40,255 nucleotides of DNA from Opitutia bacterium (GCA_003566885.1 PXBO01000082.1:1-40255), one strand, 5' to 3'; positions 1-7,551 are shown, counted from the first letter of the stretch. A program made the numbers and translations. The notes: generated by a model from the letters alone, not told the origin.

Positions 1-38
1 CTCCGGTAGGCCTCCTCGTCCAAAGTTATCGTTTTCAT
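1..38 (-). CDS. VapB-family antitoxin, N-terminal edge only (partial)
   Basis: Only the first 12 codons lie in the window, reading MKTITLDEEAYR before the sequence runs off the left edge. This opening is typical of the small VapB-type antitoxins (PF02697-like) that begin with Met-Lys-Thr-Ile-Thr and an acidic stretch. The ATG at 38 is preferred because it matches the family start; an in-frame ATG at 50 would add MNSS. A consensus-like -35 box lies about 30 bases upstream. A VapC-type toxin would be expected just beyond the window edge. With so few residues the family call rests on the N-terminal motif alone. Confidence 0.5.
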   Translation of the reverse strand, partial: MKTITLDEEAYR

Positions 39-42
39 GCTA

Positions 43-180
43 CTATTCATGTACACACGAAGCTTTGATTGTCAAGTTTTTCGCGATCTGGAACTCGTCG
101 CTCACCACGTCCGCCATCAAACCTGCGGCATCCTTCAGGTCGGGCATGGTGCCACCGAGGAAGGCGAGCCCTCTGGTCAT
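43..180 (-). CDS. Small unassigned reading frame, 45 aa
   Basis: A minus-strand frame starting at an ATG at 180 ends in TAG at 43-45, overlapping the possible upstream antitoxin start. The peptide (beginning MTRGLAFLGGTMPDLKDAAG) has a protein-like composition and codon choice, but I recognise no family. The frame is open a little further upstream (to about 240) without another good ATG, so it may be the tail of a decayed gene. It could equally be chance; it is listed because the stretch is otherwise unexplained. Confidence 0.2.
   Translation of the reverse strand: MTRGLAFLGGTMPDLKDAAGLMADVVSDEFQIAKNLTIKASCVHE
70..75 (-). promoter_or_regulatory. -35 box TTGACA of the antitoxin promoter
   Basis: On the minus strand a perfect TTGACA lies about 31 bases upstream of the antitoxin ATG at 38. 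At 16-17 bases spacing the sequence TACATG/ACATGA is only a weak -10. The -35 is clear, the -10 is not, so this is a probable promoter rather than a proven one. Confidence 0.4.
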
Positions 181-280
181 CGGCGACGAGCCGCCTCCGC
201 CCGAGGCTACGACCGGCGGAGCTGGCCAAAAGCCGGATCATAGTCGCCCCCCTTCCCTCCCCGTTGAGCGGTAACCTACG

Positions 281-366
281 TTCGCAATTCGTAATTCAAC
301 ATTCGGAATTTCCGCCAACCCTCGGGGCCCTGAATTCGGCACTCGAACTTCGGCATTCGGAACTTT
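281..366. repeat. ATTCGG-type dispersed repeat
   Basis: The stretch is built of short iterations of AATTCG, ATTCGG and GGCATTCG in both orientations. The same kind of sequence is common between genes in repeat-rich environmental genomes and gives false proteins full of Pro-Asn-Ser and Asn-Ala-Glu. I see no gene between the small frame ending at about 240 and the ATPase stop at 529. Confidence 0.5.
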
Positions 367-449
367 TCTCCGGCCGCCTCTTCCAGGTCGTCGAAGGTAT
401 CTCCCGTGTGGCGGGCTGCTCGGTTCAGGCATAGGAAGAGAATTTTTGA

Positions 450-521
450 CCACAGATTTCACGGATGGCACAGATGCCTGGGTTCTGGGTATTTCATCTG
501 GGGATTCTGTGTCATCTGTGG
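450..521. repeat. ACAGAT-type imperfect inverted repeat at the ATPase 3' end
   Basis: CCACAGAT at 450-457 is matched by ATCTGTGG at 514-521, with further partial copies (ACGGATGGCACAGAT and TTCTGTGTCAT) inside. The unit belongs to the dispersed ACAGATT-type repeat family and ends 8 bases from the stop codon of the ATPase gene. It may fold as a hairpin at the transcript end. A related piece occurs at 1855-1877 on the other side of the same gene. Confidence 0.6.
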
Positions 522-528
522 TTTGGTT

Positions 529-1761
529 TTATCGGAGGAGGCCGAAGAGCCAGAGGGGGACGCGTTTTGAGCTGCCGTGTTCGATGTCGTCGATGGCGAG
601 GTGGGCGTTGGCGAGGTCTTTGAGTTGGCTGCTGTCTTTGTTGGGTCCGCCGACTTCGATGGTGTATTGTGCGTCGATAAGGAAGTCGCCTTTGGGGGCT
701 GCGCAAACGGGAGTGTCTGCCGGCAGGTTGGCGAGCAGGAAAGTCTCGCGAAGAACCCCGCGATCGGGCTGCTCGGGAGCGCAGAGGGCGGATGCCAGAT
801 TGGGATCGCCGAGGTAAATCCGATCGGGCTTGTCCATGGAACCCATCGGGCTGCCCTCGCGGCGCAAATTACGGATGAGGCGCGCGTCTTCGAGGTACGC
901 AAGATAGTCTTTCAACGTTCGGTCGTCGGCGATCTGCAGGCGGCGGCGCATTTTCGCGAAGTCCGGAGTGAAGGGGACGTTGCGGGCAATCGCGGCGAGC
1001 AGGCGGCGGATTCGCTTGATGCTCGCGCCGGTGATGGTCGGATGGACGGCGGGCAAGTCGCTCTCGAGGCTGGCCTGGGCGCTTTGCTGCAGCGTTTTGA
1101 TGTAGGCCGTTTCCTCCTCGAATTCCAGTCCATAGGCGTAGTAGCCTTTTCGCAGGTAGGCCTGGAAGTGCTTGAGGATGGGCGTCTTCGTTGCGGCGAT
1201 TTGCTTCAACACGGCATGGGCGTGGGCCTCGTGGTTTTCCAGCAGTTCGCGGAGGGAAATCACACTGAGGGTCAGGCCGTGTTTCAGTTGCAGATACTCC
1301 CGGAAGGACAAGCCCTCCATGGTATGCACCAAGAAGCGGCGGCTCAGGTCGTGGGAGCCTTTTTGCAGATGCAGGAGCGAGCTTCCCGTCGCGAGGATCT
1401 CCAGGTCGGGGAAGGTGTCGGCAAGGCTTTTCAAATCCCTCGACCAGTTATCCGCACGATGCACTTCGTCCAGACAGAGCAGGCGTCCGCCCCGCCGAAC
1501 AAAAATTTCGGCTAGTTCGTAAAGCGACCGGCCGGCGAGCAGAAAGTGATCGGCGGGCAAGTAGAGGCAGTCGGTGGAGGTGGCGTAGTCGGGATGTTTT
1601 TCCGCGAGGTATTGGGCGGTCCAGGTCGATTTGCCGACACCCCTCGGCCCGGTCAGCAAGTGGCAGCGTCCGCTGAGCGGTTCCGTCAGGGGCCGGCGGT
1701 GCTGACGCAGCAATTGCCCCACCAGTTGGCGGCTGAGTTCAATAAGCGTGTCGTCGGGCAT
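529..1761 (-). CDS. AAA_14-type ATPase with C-terminal nuclease-like fold (DUF4143 group)
   Basis: This 410-residue protein belongs to the widespread AAA_14/DUF4143 ATPases, whose biological role is poorly known. The Walker A motif GPRGVGKST is at 38-46 and the Walker B LLCLDEVH ends near residue 101. A sensor-like ATGSS follows at 124-128. The middle (about 170-300) is helical and holds a winged-helix-like segment. The C-terminus contains DFLID followed by YTIEVGGPNK, which resembles the D...ExK core of PD-(D/E)xK nucleases seen in this group. Length is normal for the family. The ATG at 1761 is 16 bases from a perfect inverted repeat that probably controls it. The gene stands alone, with repeats on both sides. 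Family is certain enough; substrate and function are not. Confidence 0.85.
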   Translation of the reverse strand: MPDDTLIELSRQLVGQLLRQHRRPLTEPLSGRCHLLTGPRGVGKSTWTAQYLAEKHPDYATSTDCLYLPADHFLLAGRSLYELAEIFVRRGGRLLCLDEVHRADNWSRDLKSLADTFPDLEILATGSSLLHLQKGSHDLSRRFLVHTMEGLSFREYLQLKHGLTLSVISLRELLENHEAHAHAVLKQIAATKTPILKHFQAYLRKGYYAYGLEFEEETAYIKTLQQSAQASLESDLPAVHPTITGASIKRIRRLLAAIARNVPFTPDFAKMRRRLQIADDRTLKDYLAYLEDARLIRNLRREGSPMGSMDKPDRIYLGDPNLASALCAPEQPDRGVLRETFLLANLPADTPVCAAPKGDFLIDAQYTIEVGGPNKDSSQLKDLANAHLAIDDIEHGSSKRVPLWLFGLLR

Positions 1762-1777
1762 GAAAAAATATTCCCTT

Positions 1778-1836
1778 TAAAAATGGATTGCATTACGTAA
1801 ATTAACGACTAATTAATGTAATGCAATCCATTTTTA
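1778..1836. promoter_or_regulatory. Perfect 19-bp inverted repeat, promoter/operator of the ATPase gene
   Basis: The arm TAAAAATGGATTGCATTAC (1778-1796) is repeated exactly in reverse complement at 1818-1836, with a 21-base AT-rich spacer. Reading toward the ATPase, TTGCAT inside the distal arm is 16 bases from TAATTT, a plausible -35/-10 pair; by symmetry a similar pair faces the other way. The element ends 16 bases before the ATPase ATG. Most likely it is a binding site for a dimeric regulator. It could also be a tiny mobile (MITE-like) element, though no target duplication was seen. Confidence 0.65.
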
Positions 1837-1854
1837 CGCCCAGTAAATCGGCAC

Positions 1855-1909
1855 CCACAGATTTTACGGATGGGCACGGCGGCGTGGGCGGAGCCACGCC
1901 CTCCAGAAA
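1855..1909 (+). repeat. ACAGATT repeat followed by REP-like hairpin, copy 1
   Basis: CCACAGATTTTACGG (from 1855) leads into a hairpin in which GGCGTGG (1881-1887) pairs with CCACGCC (1894-1900) around a GCGGAG loop, followed by CTCCAG. The same loop and flanks recur at 2987-3006 and, reversed, at 20017-20036 with compensatory changes in the stem. This marks a structured dispersed repeat. From here to the toxin remnant at 2020 I see no gene. Confidence 0.7.
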
Positions 1910-2019
1910 ATCTTATACGTTTCCCGCAGGATTTCGGAAATAAGAGAATAAACTACGTCGAACGGGGGACTCGACCGAGAAAGCTCGATCTAGCCGGTCG
2001 ATTGCACCCGGAAAGCCGC

Positions 2020-2319
2020 TTACGGTTTGTAAAGAATACCCAATTGGGCGGCGGTTTGGGCGAGGCGTTTGTCCAGGATCCAGAGCGGGACGTGGGTGAG
2101 GCGGGCGGACGCACGGAGTTGGATGTCGCTCCAGCCGATCCCGAGGCCGTGGAGTTGCTGGCGTTCGATAAAGTGCAGGCACTCTTCAAAGGTCCCGGTC
2201 TCCGCCCGGGGCTGGCGGCGGAGATCGGCCAGGGTCGCCTCGCGGTCTTTCAGATTGCCGGTCGCCAGTTCGCCGATGACGAGGGTTGAAATTCCCTCAC
2301 GGAGGCACAGAGCACGCAA
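2020..2319 (-). pseudogene. VapC-type PIN-domain toxin lacking its N-terminus
   Basis: From about residue 12 the frame follows VapC toxins closely: a GELATGNL stretch with the conserved Glu, then a helical middle, then HGLGIGWSD with the conserved Asp, LWILDKRL with a further acidic residue, and LGILYKP at the natural end. VapC proteins are metal-dependent ribonucleases of about 130 residues. Here the first 34 or so residues, carrying the opening MILVDTS strand and first catalytic Asp, are missing. The homology stops near 2287, exactly where a CACAGAG/CAAAGA repeat begins; the first residues of the open frame are encoded by that repeat. No partner antitoxin is next to it. It is almost certainly inactive. 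Confidence 0.75.
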
Positions 2320-2890
2320 AGAAAACCTTCGTGCCTTGGAGTCTCTGTGAGATTAAATTCCGTTGTACTGGTTTGAAGGTGCTGGAATTTCGGGGATTGG
2401 TCCCGGCCAGGGGAAGTTGGTCCCGATAAACAAGGGGGGGTCTCACGCGGAGGCGCGGAGCACGCAAAGAAAGGCATGGATCGTCTAATCTCGACCGGTG
2501 TACCTTTTCTTTACCCTTGGCGTCTTTGCGTCTTGAGCGAAGCGGGCGTGAGTTCCGTCTTTTTCCTCTCACAGCCCGGAGCAAACAAAGAAAAACTCCG
2601 TGCCTTGGTGTCTCTGTGAGATTATTCCTTTTTCCTGATTGATACAGAAGTGGCCCACTGGGGCCTGGTTCTTGGTATATGTTTCTTGGCCACAGAGATC
2701 ACAAGGAACACAGAGAGGAAAGGGTGAAAGTTAAAAGGGAAAAGTGAGAACGAAAAAGTGGGATGCTGATAGTTTTGAGAGCCTGGTTCCTTCGTGTCCT
2801 TCGCGCTCTTCGTGGTTTAATCCATCCGGAGCCCAAGTATTCCGAGCCGTTCCTTTTTTGTGCTCTTTGTGTTCTTTGTGGCTGAATGTA
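2288..2890. repeat. Cluster of CACAGAG/CAAAGA dispersed repeats
   Basis: No gene is visible here. At least three related units occur. At about 2296-2352 CTCACGGAGGCACAGAGCAC is closed by GAGTCTCTGTGAG. A second, more diverged unit spans about 2442-2540. At about 2568-2620 a third ends in GTGTCTCTGTGAG. Further pieces are CCACAGAGATCACAAGGAAC near 2692, purine-rich GTGAAAGTTAAAAGGG near 2723, CCTTCGTGTCCTTCGCGC at 2789, and TGTGCTCTTTGTGTTCTTTG near 2857. Each unit is an imperfect inverted repeat. Translated, they give false peptides such as HKEHKEHKKG, which should not be annotated as proteins. Confidence 0.8.
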
Positions 2891-2897
2891 GTGTGGG

Positions 2898-2925
2898 GCG
2901 GGCAGGGATGCCCGCGCTCCCGGGA
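2898..2925. repeat. GGGCAGGGATGCCC repeat, copy 1
   Basis: The sequence GGGCAGGGATGCCCGCGCTC can fold on itself (GGGCA/TGCCC). The near-identical GGGCAGGGATGCCCGCGGTC recurs around 25560. It is another member of the dispersed repeat set in this window. Confidence 0.6.
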
Positions 2926-2980
2926 GTGGCCGGAAGCGGTCTGGATAAGTATTGCGACGTTCGAAAACGCCGAACGCCTT

Positions 2981-3012
2981 TCCGGCGGCACGGGCGGAGC
3001 CGTGCCCTCCAG
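2981..3012 (+). repeat. REP-like hairpin, copy 2
   Basis: GGCACGG (2987-2993) pairs with CCGTGCC (3000-3006) around the same GCGGAG loop as copy 1, followed by CTCCAG. Differences from copy 1 in the stem are paired changes, so the secondary structure is kept. It lies about 75 bases beyond the stop codon of the leftward CHASE/HTH gene. Confidence 0.7.
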
Positions 3013-3084
3013 ATACATGCAGTGTCCAGGGACGATACCCGTTTTCGGGTTGGGCGGCGCGGGTCCTGAAACATACCACTCCGG

Positions 3085-3645
3085 TCAGGACTCTTTTCGC
3101 TTTCGGCGGCGGTAGATGCGGGTGCGGTTGACGCCGAGGAGGCGGGCGGCTTTGGAGATGTTGCCGTCGGCGACGAGGAGGGCGCGGGCAATGAGGCGTT
3201 CTTCGGCTTCGGCGAGGTTGTAGGGCAGGCCCGCGAGGGCCGGGTCGCCTTCGGTGGACTTGGTTTCGGGGTCACTGGCCGGGAGTTTGTGTTTGAGATC
3301 GAGCGCGAGGCGTTCCACGAAATGACGGGCCTCGCTCTCCGACAGAACGGATAACTTGTAGAACACCGGCAGGTAGGTGTCCCTTTTTCCGGCCGGCAAG
3401 ATCCTTCCGCCGGGCGCGATTTCACGAAAGGCGAAGCCTTCCAATCCGTCGCGCCGGGCCGCCTGCTGAAACGTTTCCCGCTCCGGGGCCGGGACCACGG
3501 GTATCCACTCCAGCGCCTGCAACTCGGGCAGCCGTTCCCGCGCCTCCTGCTTCGCCCCCATTTCCGCCTCGATCTCCAATAGCGGTCCGGGCGAGGAAGA
3601 TGGCGAGGGGTCATGGGGAAAGGCTGGCCGTACGGGAAGATGCAT
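3085..3645 (-). CDS. CHASE-core protein with C-terminal Fis-type helix-turn-helix
   Basis: The 186-residue product joins two recognisable parts. Residues about 35-90 carry the CHASE sensor core, with the LEWIPVVPAPERETF stretch, GLEGFAFRE and DTYLPVFY. Residues about 140-185 form an HTH_8/Fis-type DNA-binding domain (LIARALLVADGNISKAARLL then NRTRIYRRRK). CHASE domains normally sit outside the membrane between two transmembrane helices and feed a kinase or cyclase; here no second helix and no output enzyme are present. The ATG at 3645 is used; a TTG at 3711 would add a hydrophobic segment (AAFLLVLIGP) of uncertain meaning. It may be an internally deleted regulator or a minimal one. No Shine-Dalgarno is obvious. 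Confidence 0.6.
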   Translation of the reverse strand: MHLPVRPAFPHDPSPSSSPGPLLEIEAEMGAKQEARERLPELQALEWIPVVPAPERETFQQAARRDGLEGFAFREIAPGGRILPAGKRDTYLPVFYKLSVLSESEARHFVERLALDLKHKLPASDPETKSTEGDPALAGLPYNLAEAEERLIARALLVADGNISKAARLLGVNRTRIYRRRKRKES

Positions 3646-3785
3646 CGGTCCGATTAGCACTAGCAGGAATGCTGCTCGGTTAAGGGCCCTCGTCGTAGCG
3701 ACGCCTGCCAAGGTGTCGACCCGGGCGTGTCCCGGACGCCTCTCGTTTCGACTCTTCAGTGTAAGATTCGCTACGGAAAACGAGC

Positions 3786-5660
3786 TTATCGGAGTGCCAT
3801 TCGCACTAGCAGCCTGTCGGCGAAGCCCGGCAGACTCCTAGCAGATAACGCACCAAGGTACGCACGCCACCCGGCATATTCCGTAATTTCTTTCGCACCG
3901 GACAATGCCGGGGGTTCGCACAGAAATCCCTTGGCCTGCGTGCCGTCCTCCAGGTGTACCGTTCCGATCACCAGCGGCGGCGGCACCGCCGCCACAAAAT
4001 CCCCGAATGCTACAGTGTCCAGTCGCCACACTTCCACTTCGATCCCCGGTCCACTAAATCCCGGAGCGCGCACCAGGCCGGGCTTGGGCGGCTGGACCTC
4101 GCTCAGCGCGTACAGGCGGTAATCGGACCGCGTGCGGCCGGAGCGGACCAGGACCGCCCCGCGCTCGGTCAACTGGCCGTTGAGCGGTTGCCCGCTCAGG
4201 TGCGCGCCCACGACCACGAGATCGATTCCTTCGACGTCTTCGCCGGTTTCCCCGTTTTCCTCCGGCGGAGACGCCGGCAACGGAACGGCCGTCCCGCCGA
4301 GATGGCCTCCCAGCGCGTTGTGCAGCCGGGTTCCCAGCCGGCACACGGCGGCGTCCCGAAAGGCCGGGGCGAATAGACTCACCCCGAACGGCAGACCGTT
4401 GGCACGAAAGCCTGCCGGAACCGCGACTCCGCAAAGATCGAGCAGGTTGACGAAATTGGTGTAGTACCCGAGGTCGGTGTTGCGTTGCACCGGCTCCGCC
4501 TCCACTTCTGCATGGGTGAATATCGTGCCGGTGGTGGGCAGCAGCAAAATGTCCATTTTTGACCACTCGGCCTCGACGGCCCGTCGCAATTCTTCCAGCC
4601 GGTACGCCGCGCGAAACGTATCGACGGCGCTGAAACGGCGTCCGCCTTCGATAATGCGCTTGGTCACCGGATACAGGGCTTCCGGATGTTCGTCGATAAA
4701 CGGAGTGATCGCCGCCAGACGTTCCGCCACCCAAGGTCCCGAGTAAAGCAATTGGGCGGCCTCGTGAAAGGGTCCGTAATCCACTTCCACCTTGCGCCCT
4801 CCGATGGACTCCAACCGCGCCACCGCCTCGTCGTAAAGCCGCTCCGCCTCGCGGTCGCCGAAAAACTCCAGCCATTCCGGCGACGGCACCCCGAAGCGAA
4901 ACCGGCTGGAAAAGGCTGCCGGTTGCGGCCGCGCGGGTCGCCGGCTGTAGGAATCGTCCGGGTCGAAAGCGGACACGATTGCCATAATTTCCAGCGCGTC
5001 GTCGCCGGTCAAAGTGAATACGCTCATACAGTCGAGCGACCGACACGCCGGCACCAGGCCCCGGTTGCTGAGCAACCCGCGCGTGGGTTTCCAGCCGACC
5101 AGATTGTTGAAGGCGGCCGGAACCCGTCCCGAACCGGCAGTGTCGGTGCCGAGGGCGAAACTCACCAGCCCCGCCGCCACCGCGACGGCCGACCCCGAAC
5201 TGGACCCGCCCGAAATGTAATCCGGATCGAACACACAGGAGGGCGCACCGTAGGGCGAACGCGTACCCACCAGTCCCGTGGCGAACTGGTCCAAGTTGGT
5301 TTTCCCAATCAGGATCGCACCCGCGTCGAGGAGCCGTTGCACCGTCGCGGCGGTAGCCTCCGGCGTATAAGCATACTCGGGACAGGCCGCCGTGGTGGGC
5401 ATGCCGGCGACATCAATGTTGTCCTTCAACGCGAACGGAATCCCGAAGAGGGGCAGTTCCTCCCCCGCCTGAGCGCGGGCCGCAACCTTCTCCGCCGCCG
5501 CGCGCGCCTCTTCCCGGGGAACCCGGTGTATCCAAACTTTGTCGTCGCCGCGCGCCTCGATGCGCGCGTAAACGTCATCGATCAGCGCGGACGGCGTCAG
5601 TTCTTCCGAAGTGTAGGCTCGTCGCAGCGACTGCAGGTCGAGGCTTTGTTCGCTCTTCAC
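3786..5660 (-). CDS. atzF: Allophanate hydrolase
   Basis: The enzyme splits allophanate to two ammonia and two carbon dioxide, the second step of ATP-dependent urea breakdown. It is an amidase-signature protein: the catalytic Lys is in ALKDNIDVAG (near 79), the cis-Ser lies in the SGGSSSGS loop (about 150-157), and the nucleophile is in TDTAGSGRVPA (near 177). The last 160 residues match the allophanate-hydrolase C-terminal domain (VVVGAHLSGQPLN, SDYRLYAL, GTVHLEDG). The length of 624 residues is normal. The start is the GTG at 5660, which overlaps the stop of the biotin-carrier remnant upstream (GTGA). That overlap is usual after urea carboxylase, but the carboxylase itself is gone. The enzyme core looks intact; its substrate supply is unclear unless a carboxylase lies elsewhere. 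Confidence 0.93.
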   Translation of the reverse strand: MKSEQSLDLQSLRRAYTSEELTPSALIDDVYARIEARGDDKVWIHRVPREEARAAAEKVAARAQAGEELPLFGIPFALKDNIDVAGMPTTAACPEYAYTPEATAATVQRLLDAGAILIGKTNLDQFATGLVGTRSPYGAPSCVFDPDYISGGSSSGSAVAVAAGLVSFALGTDTAGSGRVPAAFNNLVGWKPTRGLLSNRGLVPACRSLDCMSVFTLTGDDALEIMAIVSAFDPDDSYSRRPARPQPAAFSSRFRFGVPSPEWLEFFGDREAERLYDEAVARLESIGGRKVEVDYGPFHEAAQLLYSGPWVAERLAAITPFIDEHPEALYPVTKRIIEGGRRFSAVDTFRAAYRLEELRRAVEAEWSKMDILLLPTTGTIFTHAEVEAEPVQRNTDLGYYTNFVNLLDLCGVAVPAGFRANGLPFGVSLFAPAFRDAAVCRLGTRLHNALGGHLGGTAVPLPASPPEENGETGEDVEGIDLVVVGAHLSGQPLNGQLTERGAVLVRSGRTRSDYRLYALSEVQPPKPGLVRAPGFSGPGIEVEVWRLDTVAFGDFVAAVPPPLVIGTVHLEDGTQAKGFLCEPPALSGAKEITEYAGWRAYLGALSARSLPGFADRLLVRMALR

Positions 5661-5806
5661 GCCATCACCTCCTCCTTGATCAGGACGATCGGATGGCCCG
5701 CGTTGACCAGCGTGCCCGGCGTCGAAACGATTCTTTCGACCACACCTCCCGCCGAAGCGGTCACGGGGACTTCCGTTTTCATGGCTTCCACGATACTGAT
5801 TTCCAT
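5657..5806 (-). pseudogene. Remnant of urea carboxylase: C-terminal half of the biotin carrier domain
   Basis: Forty-nine codons encode MEISIVEAMKTEVPVTASAG and continue to GHPIVLIKEE before the stop. This is the second half of a biotinyl domain, with the EAMK motif holding the biotinylated Lys (residue 10). A complete domain needs about 75 residues, and urea carboxylase has about 1,200. The stop overlaps the allophanate hydrolase start by GTGA, as in intact urea amidolyase operons. Upstream of the Met the frame turns into AT-rich sequence with no carboxylase homology and no Shine-Dalgarno. It is most simply the stump of a deletion that removed the carboxylase. A functional mini-carrier is unlikely because half the fold is missing. 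Confidence 0.7.
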
Positions 5807-6069
5807 TTGATGTTTGTTTTTTTGTTTTGATGAACATCCCCTCGCCTGCGAGGGGAACACGGCCCCGGATTTCAATATCCGGTCGATCGCCGCCCTCCCC
5901 TTAGCAATCGCAATGCCAACCGCCGAATGGACGAAAAGAGCACTCGCCAGGAAAACCTCGTTGCACGTGAACCGCCGGCAAAACGGTTGCATTTCGCAAC
6001 AGTTGGTAAACGGGGGCCGGTTGCTTGCCGTGACGAATCCCCCGCCGCTCGTCACGGAAATATCAGCTC

Positions 6070-7362
6070 ATGCATTTCGGAAAAAAATTTTCGAAAATCG
6101 GCACAACGCCGCGGACACAGGAATTTGACCAAATTTATACAGGAGAAAAACAGCCATTCCGCCGTTCTGCCTCCCTGTTTTCCCGCCCAGGGAAGCTCTC
6201 AAAGGTCGAGCCAATCTCAAACCACGATTTAGCCGGTGTTACGTTTCTTCAAACAGCGAATAGCATTCTCTACCGTATTGACTCTATCAATCGATACTAT
6301 ATCGCTTTGATTCAGGTGATTGGGAAAAATCAGTTTCACTTGGACAAAGTATTAGCTTTCCTCAAGGGACTCTACACCTTGCAGGAAAAGTCTTCCCTCG
6401 TTCGGTGGATCATAGACGGCCTTCCGGAATTGATCGGCGGCGACAACTTTATGGTGGGGCAACACAACTGGCGGACGCGAACGCCCCTGAACCTGAGCCT
6501 CAAACACCCGGCCGCCCGCGCCGACGTCCTCGACGCGGCTTGCGAGTCCGGAGCGATTTGGGAACATCCCATCTGGGCGACAAACCCGGACCCTTCCAAG
6601 GTTACGAAAATGCTTTCGGAGATGATGACCCTTGCGGAATGGGAATCGCATCCCATGTACTGCGAAGTCCTGCGGGAGGACCGAGTGATGGATCACCTGA
6701 CGATCGAGTTCCGCCGGGACCGGAACGTGGGTTACATGATTGGGGTCACCCGGTCGTCCCGGGGCTTCAGCGAAAGGGACCAGGAGACCCTGACGATCCT
6801 GCGACCTCACTTTGAGCAGGCCTTCAGCAACGCGCGCACCCTGCAAACAAGTTTTCTTGCCAACAGTTCCGATCTTCGGCACCCGACCGTCACGCACGCG
6901 ATCGATCATCGCGGCAAGCTCATGAATTCGCCACGGGAGGTCCACGCCCGCTGGGCACGTCGATTCGGAGCCACTACGGCTTCCGTGATCGACGAACTTG
7001 ACCGATGGATCCGCCACCACCTGGATCTGCTGAACCGCGGAGTCATCGACACCGCGATCGCCCCCTTTCTTGTGAAGCAGGAAACTTGTGTCATTGAATT
7101 CCGGCTACACCGTCAATGGGGCGCGCGCGGCTACGTCATTTCCGAGAAAACGCTCACCAAAGGCACGCAAGATTCGCACGGCCTGAGTCCGCGGGAAAGG
7201 GAAGTCCTGCACTGGGTGCGCGAAGGAAAGGAAAACAGCGAAATCGCGGTAATCCTCGGAATGAGCAAGCACACGGTCAAGGATCACCTGAAACACATCT
7301 ACCGGAAACTCGGAGTGGACAACCGCACAGCCGCCGCCCGCATCACGGGGGGAAATGCCTGA
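6070..7362 (+). CDS. LuxR-type transcriptional regulator
   Basis: The C-terminus is a clear LuxR/GerE DNA-binding domain (about 368-425): LSPREREVLHWVREGKENSE, then the recognition helix region SKHTVKDHLKHIYRKLGVDN. The preceding 270 residues match the verrucomicrobial LuxR pattern, with a GAF-like module at about 110-260 (LPELIGGDNF, GFSERDQETLTILRPHFEQA), but no receiver domain. The ATG at 6070 gives 430 residues, longer than usual; the first 80 or so look poorly conserved, so the true start may be downstream, for instance at GTG 6316. It is divergent from the urea remnant (263-base gap) and directly upstream, on the same strand, of the giant secreted-protein run, which it may control. That link is inference. 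Confidence 0.8.
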   Translation: MHFGKKFSKIGTTPRTQEFDQIYTGEKQPFRRSASLFSRPGKLSKVEPISNHDLAGVTFLQTANSILYRIDSINRYYIALIQVIGKNQFHLDKVLAFLKGLYTLQEKSSLVRWIIDGLPELIGGDNFMVGQHNWRTRTPLNLSLKHPAARADVLDAACESGAIWEHPIWATNPDPSKVTKMLSEMMTLAEWESHPMYCEVLREDRVMDHLTIEFRRDRNVGYMIGVTRSSRGFSERDQETLTILRPHFEQAFSNARTLQTSFLANSSDLRHPTVTHAIDHRGKLMNSPREVHARWARRFGATTASVIDELDRWIRHHLDLLNRGVIDTAIAPFLVKQETCVIEFRLHRQWGARGYVISEKTLTKGTQDSHGLSPREREVLHWVREGKENSEIAVILGMSKHTVKDHLKHIYRKLGVDNRTAAARITGGNA

Positions 7363-7372
7363 CCCGACCGTA

Positions 7373-7551
7373 GCCGCGGTTTCCCCTCGCGGCAAAGAAC
7401 ACGCCACGACTTCCCCTCGTGGCGACCGAGTTTACCTCGGGAGGATCTCCGGGCATGGTTCTCCGGGCGTAAAGCCCGTCGCTACAAAATCTTCAAGCTT
7501 CCTTCTTCGATCTTCAATCCGCCCGTGGCGACCGAGCGCTTACCTCGGGAG
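7373..7551. repeat. Hairpins and two-copy direct repeat downstream of the LuxR gene
   Basis: Two hairpins share the loop sequence TTCCCCT: GCCGCG (7373-7378) with CGCGGC (7388-7393), and GCCACGA (7403-7409) with TCGTGGC (7417-7423). The second overlaps a direct repeat: GTGGCGACCGAGTTTACCTC at 7419 onward is repeated at 7525-7551 with a two-base insertion (GAGCGCTTACCTCGGGAG). Between the copies lies CGTAAAGCCCGTCGCTAC, another repeat-family motif. No gene is visible. The first hairpin, 11 bases after the LuxR stop, may help end transcription. Confidence 0.6.

Noticed and set aside
577-1515. Long plus-strand frame opposite the ATPase
   Set aside because: It is antisense to a gene with clear P-loop motifs; its residues show the Gly/Val/Gln-rich pattern of a mirrored GC-rich gene and no domain.
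2699-3079. Open frames over the repeat cluster (HKEHKEHKKG and PQRTQRAQK type peptides)
   Set aside because: These are translations of the CAAAGA/CACAGAG repeats, which occur in all frames and recur elsewhere in the window.
7419-7551. Possible CRISPR array
   Set aside because: Only two repeat copies, unequal and part of a hairpin family, with no regular spacing and no cas genes.
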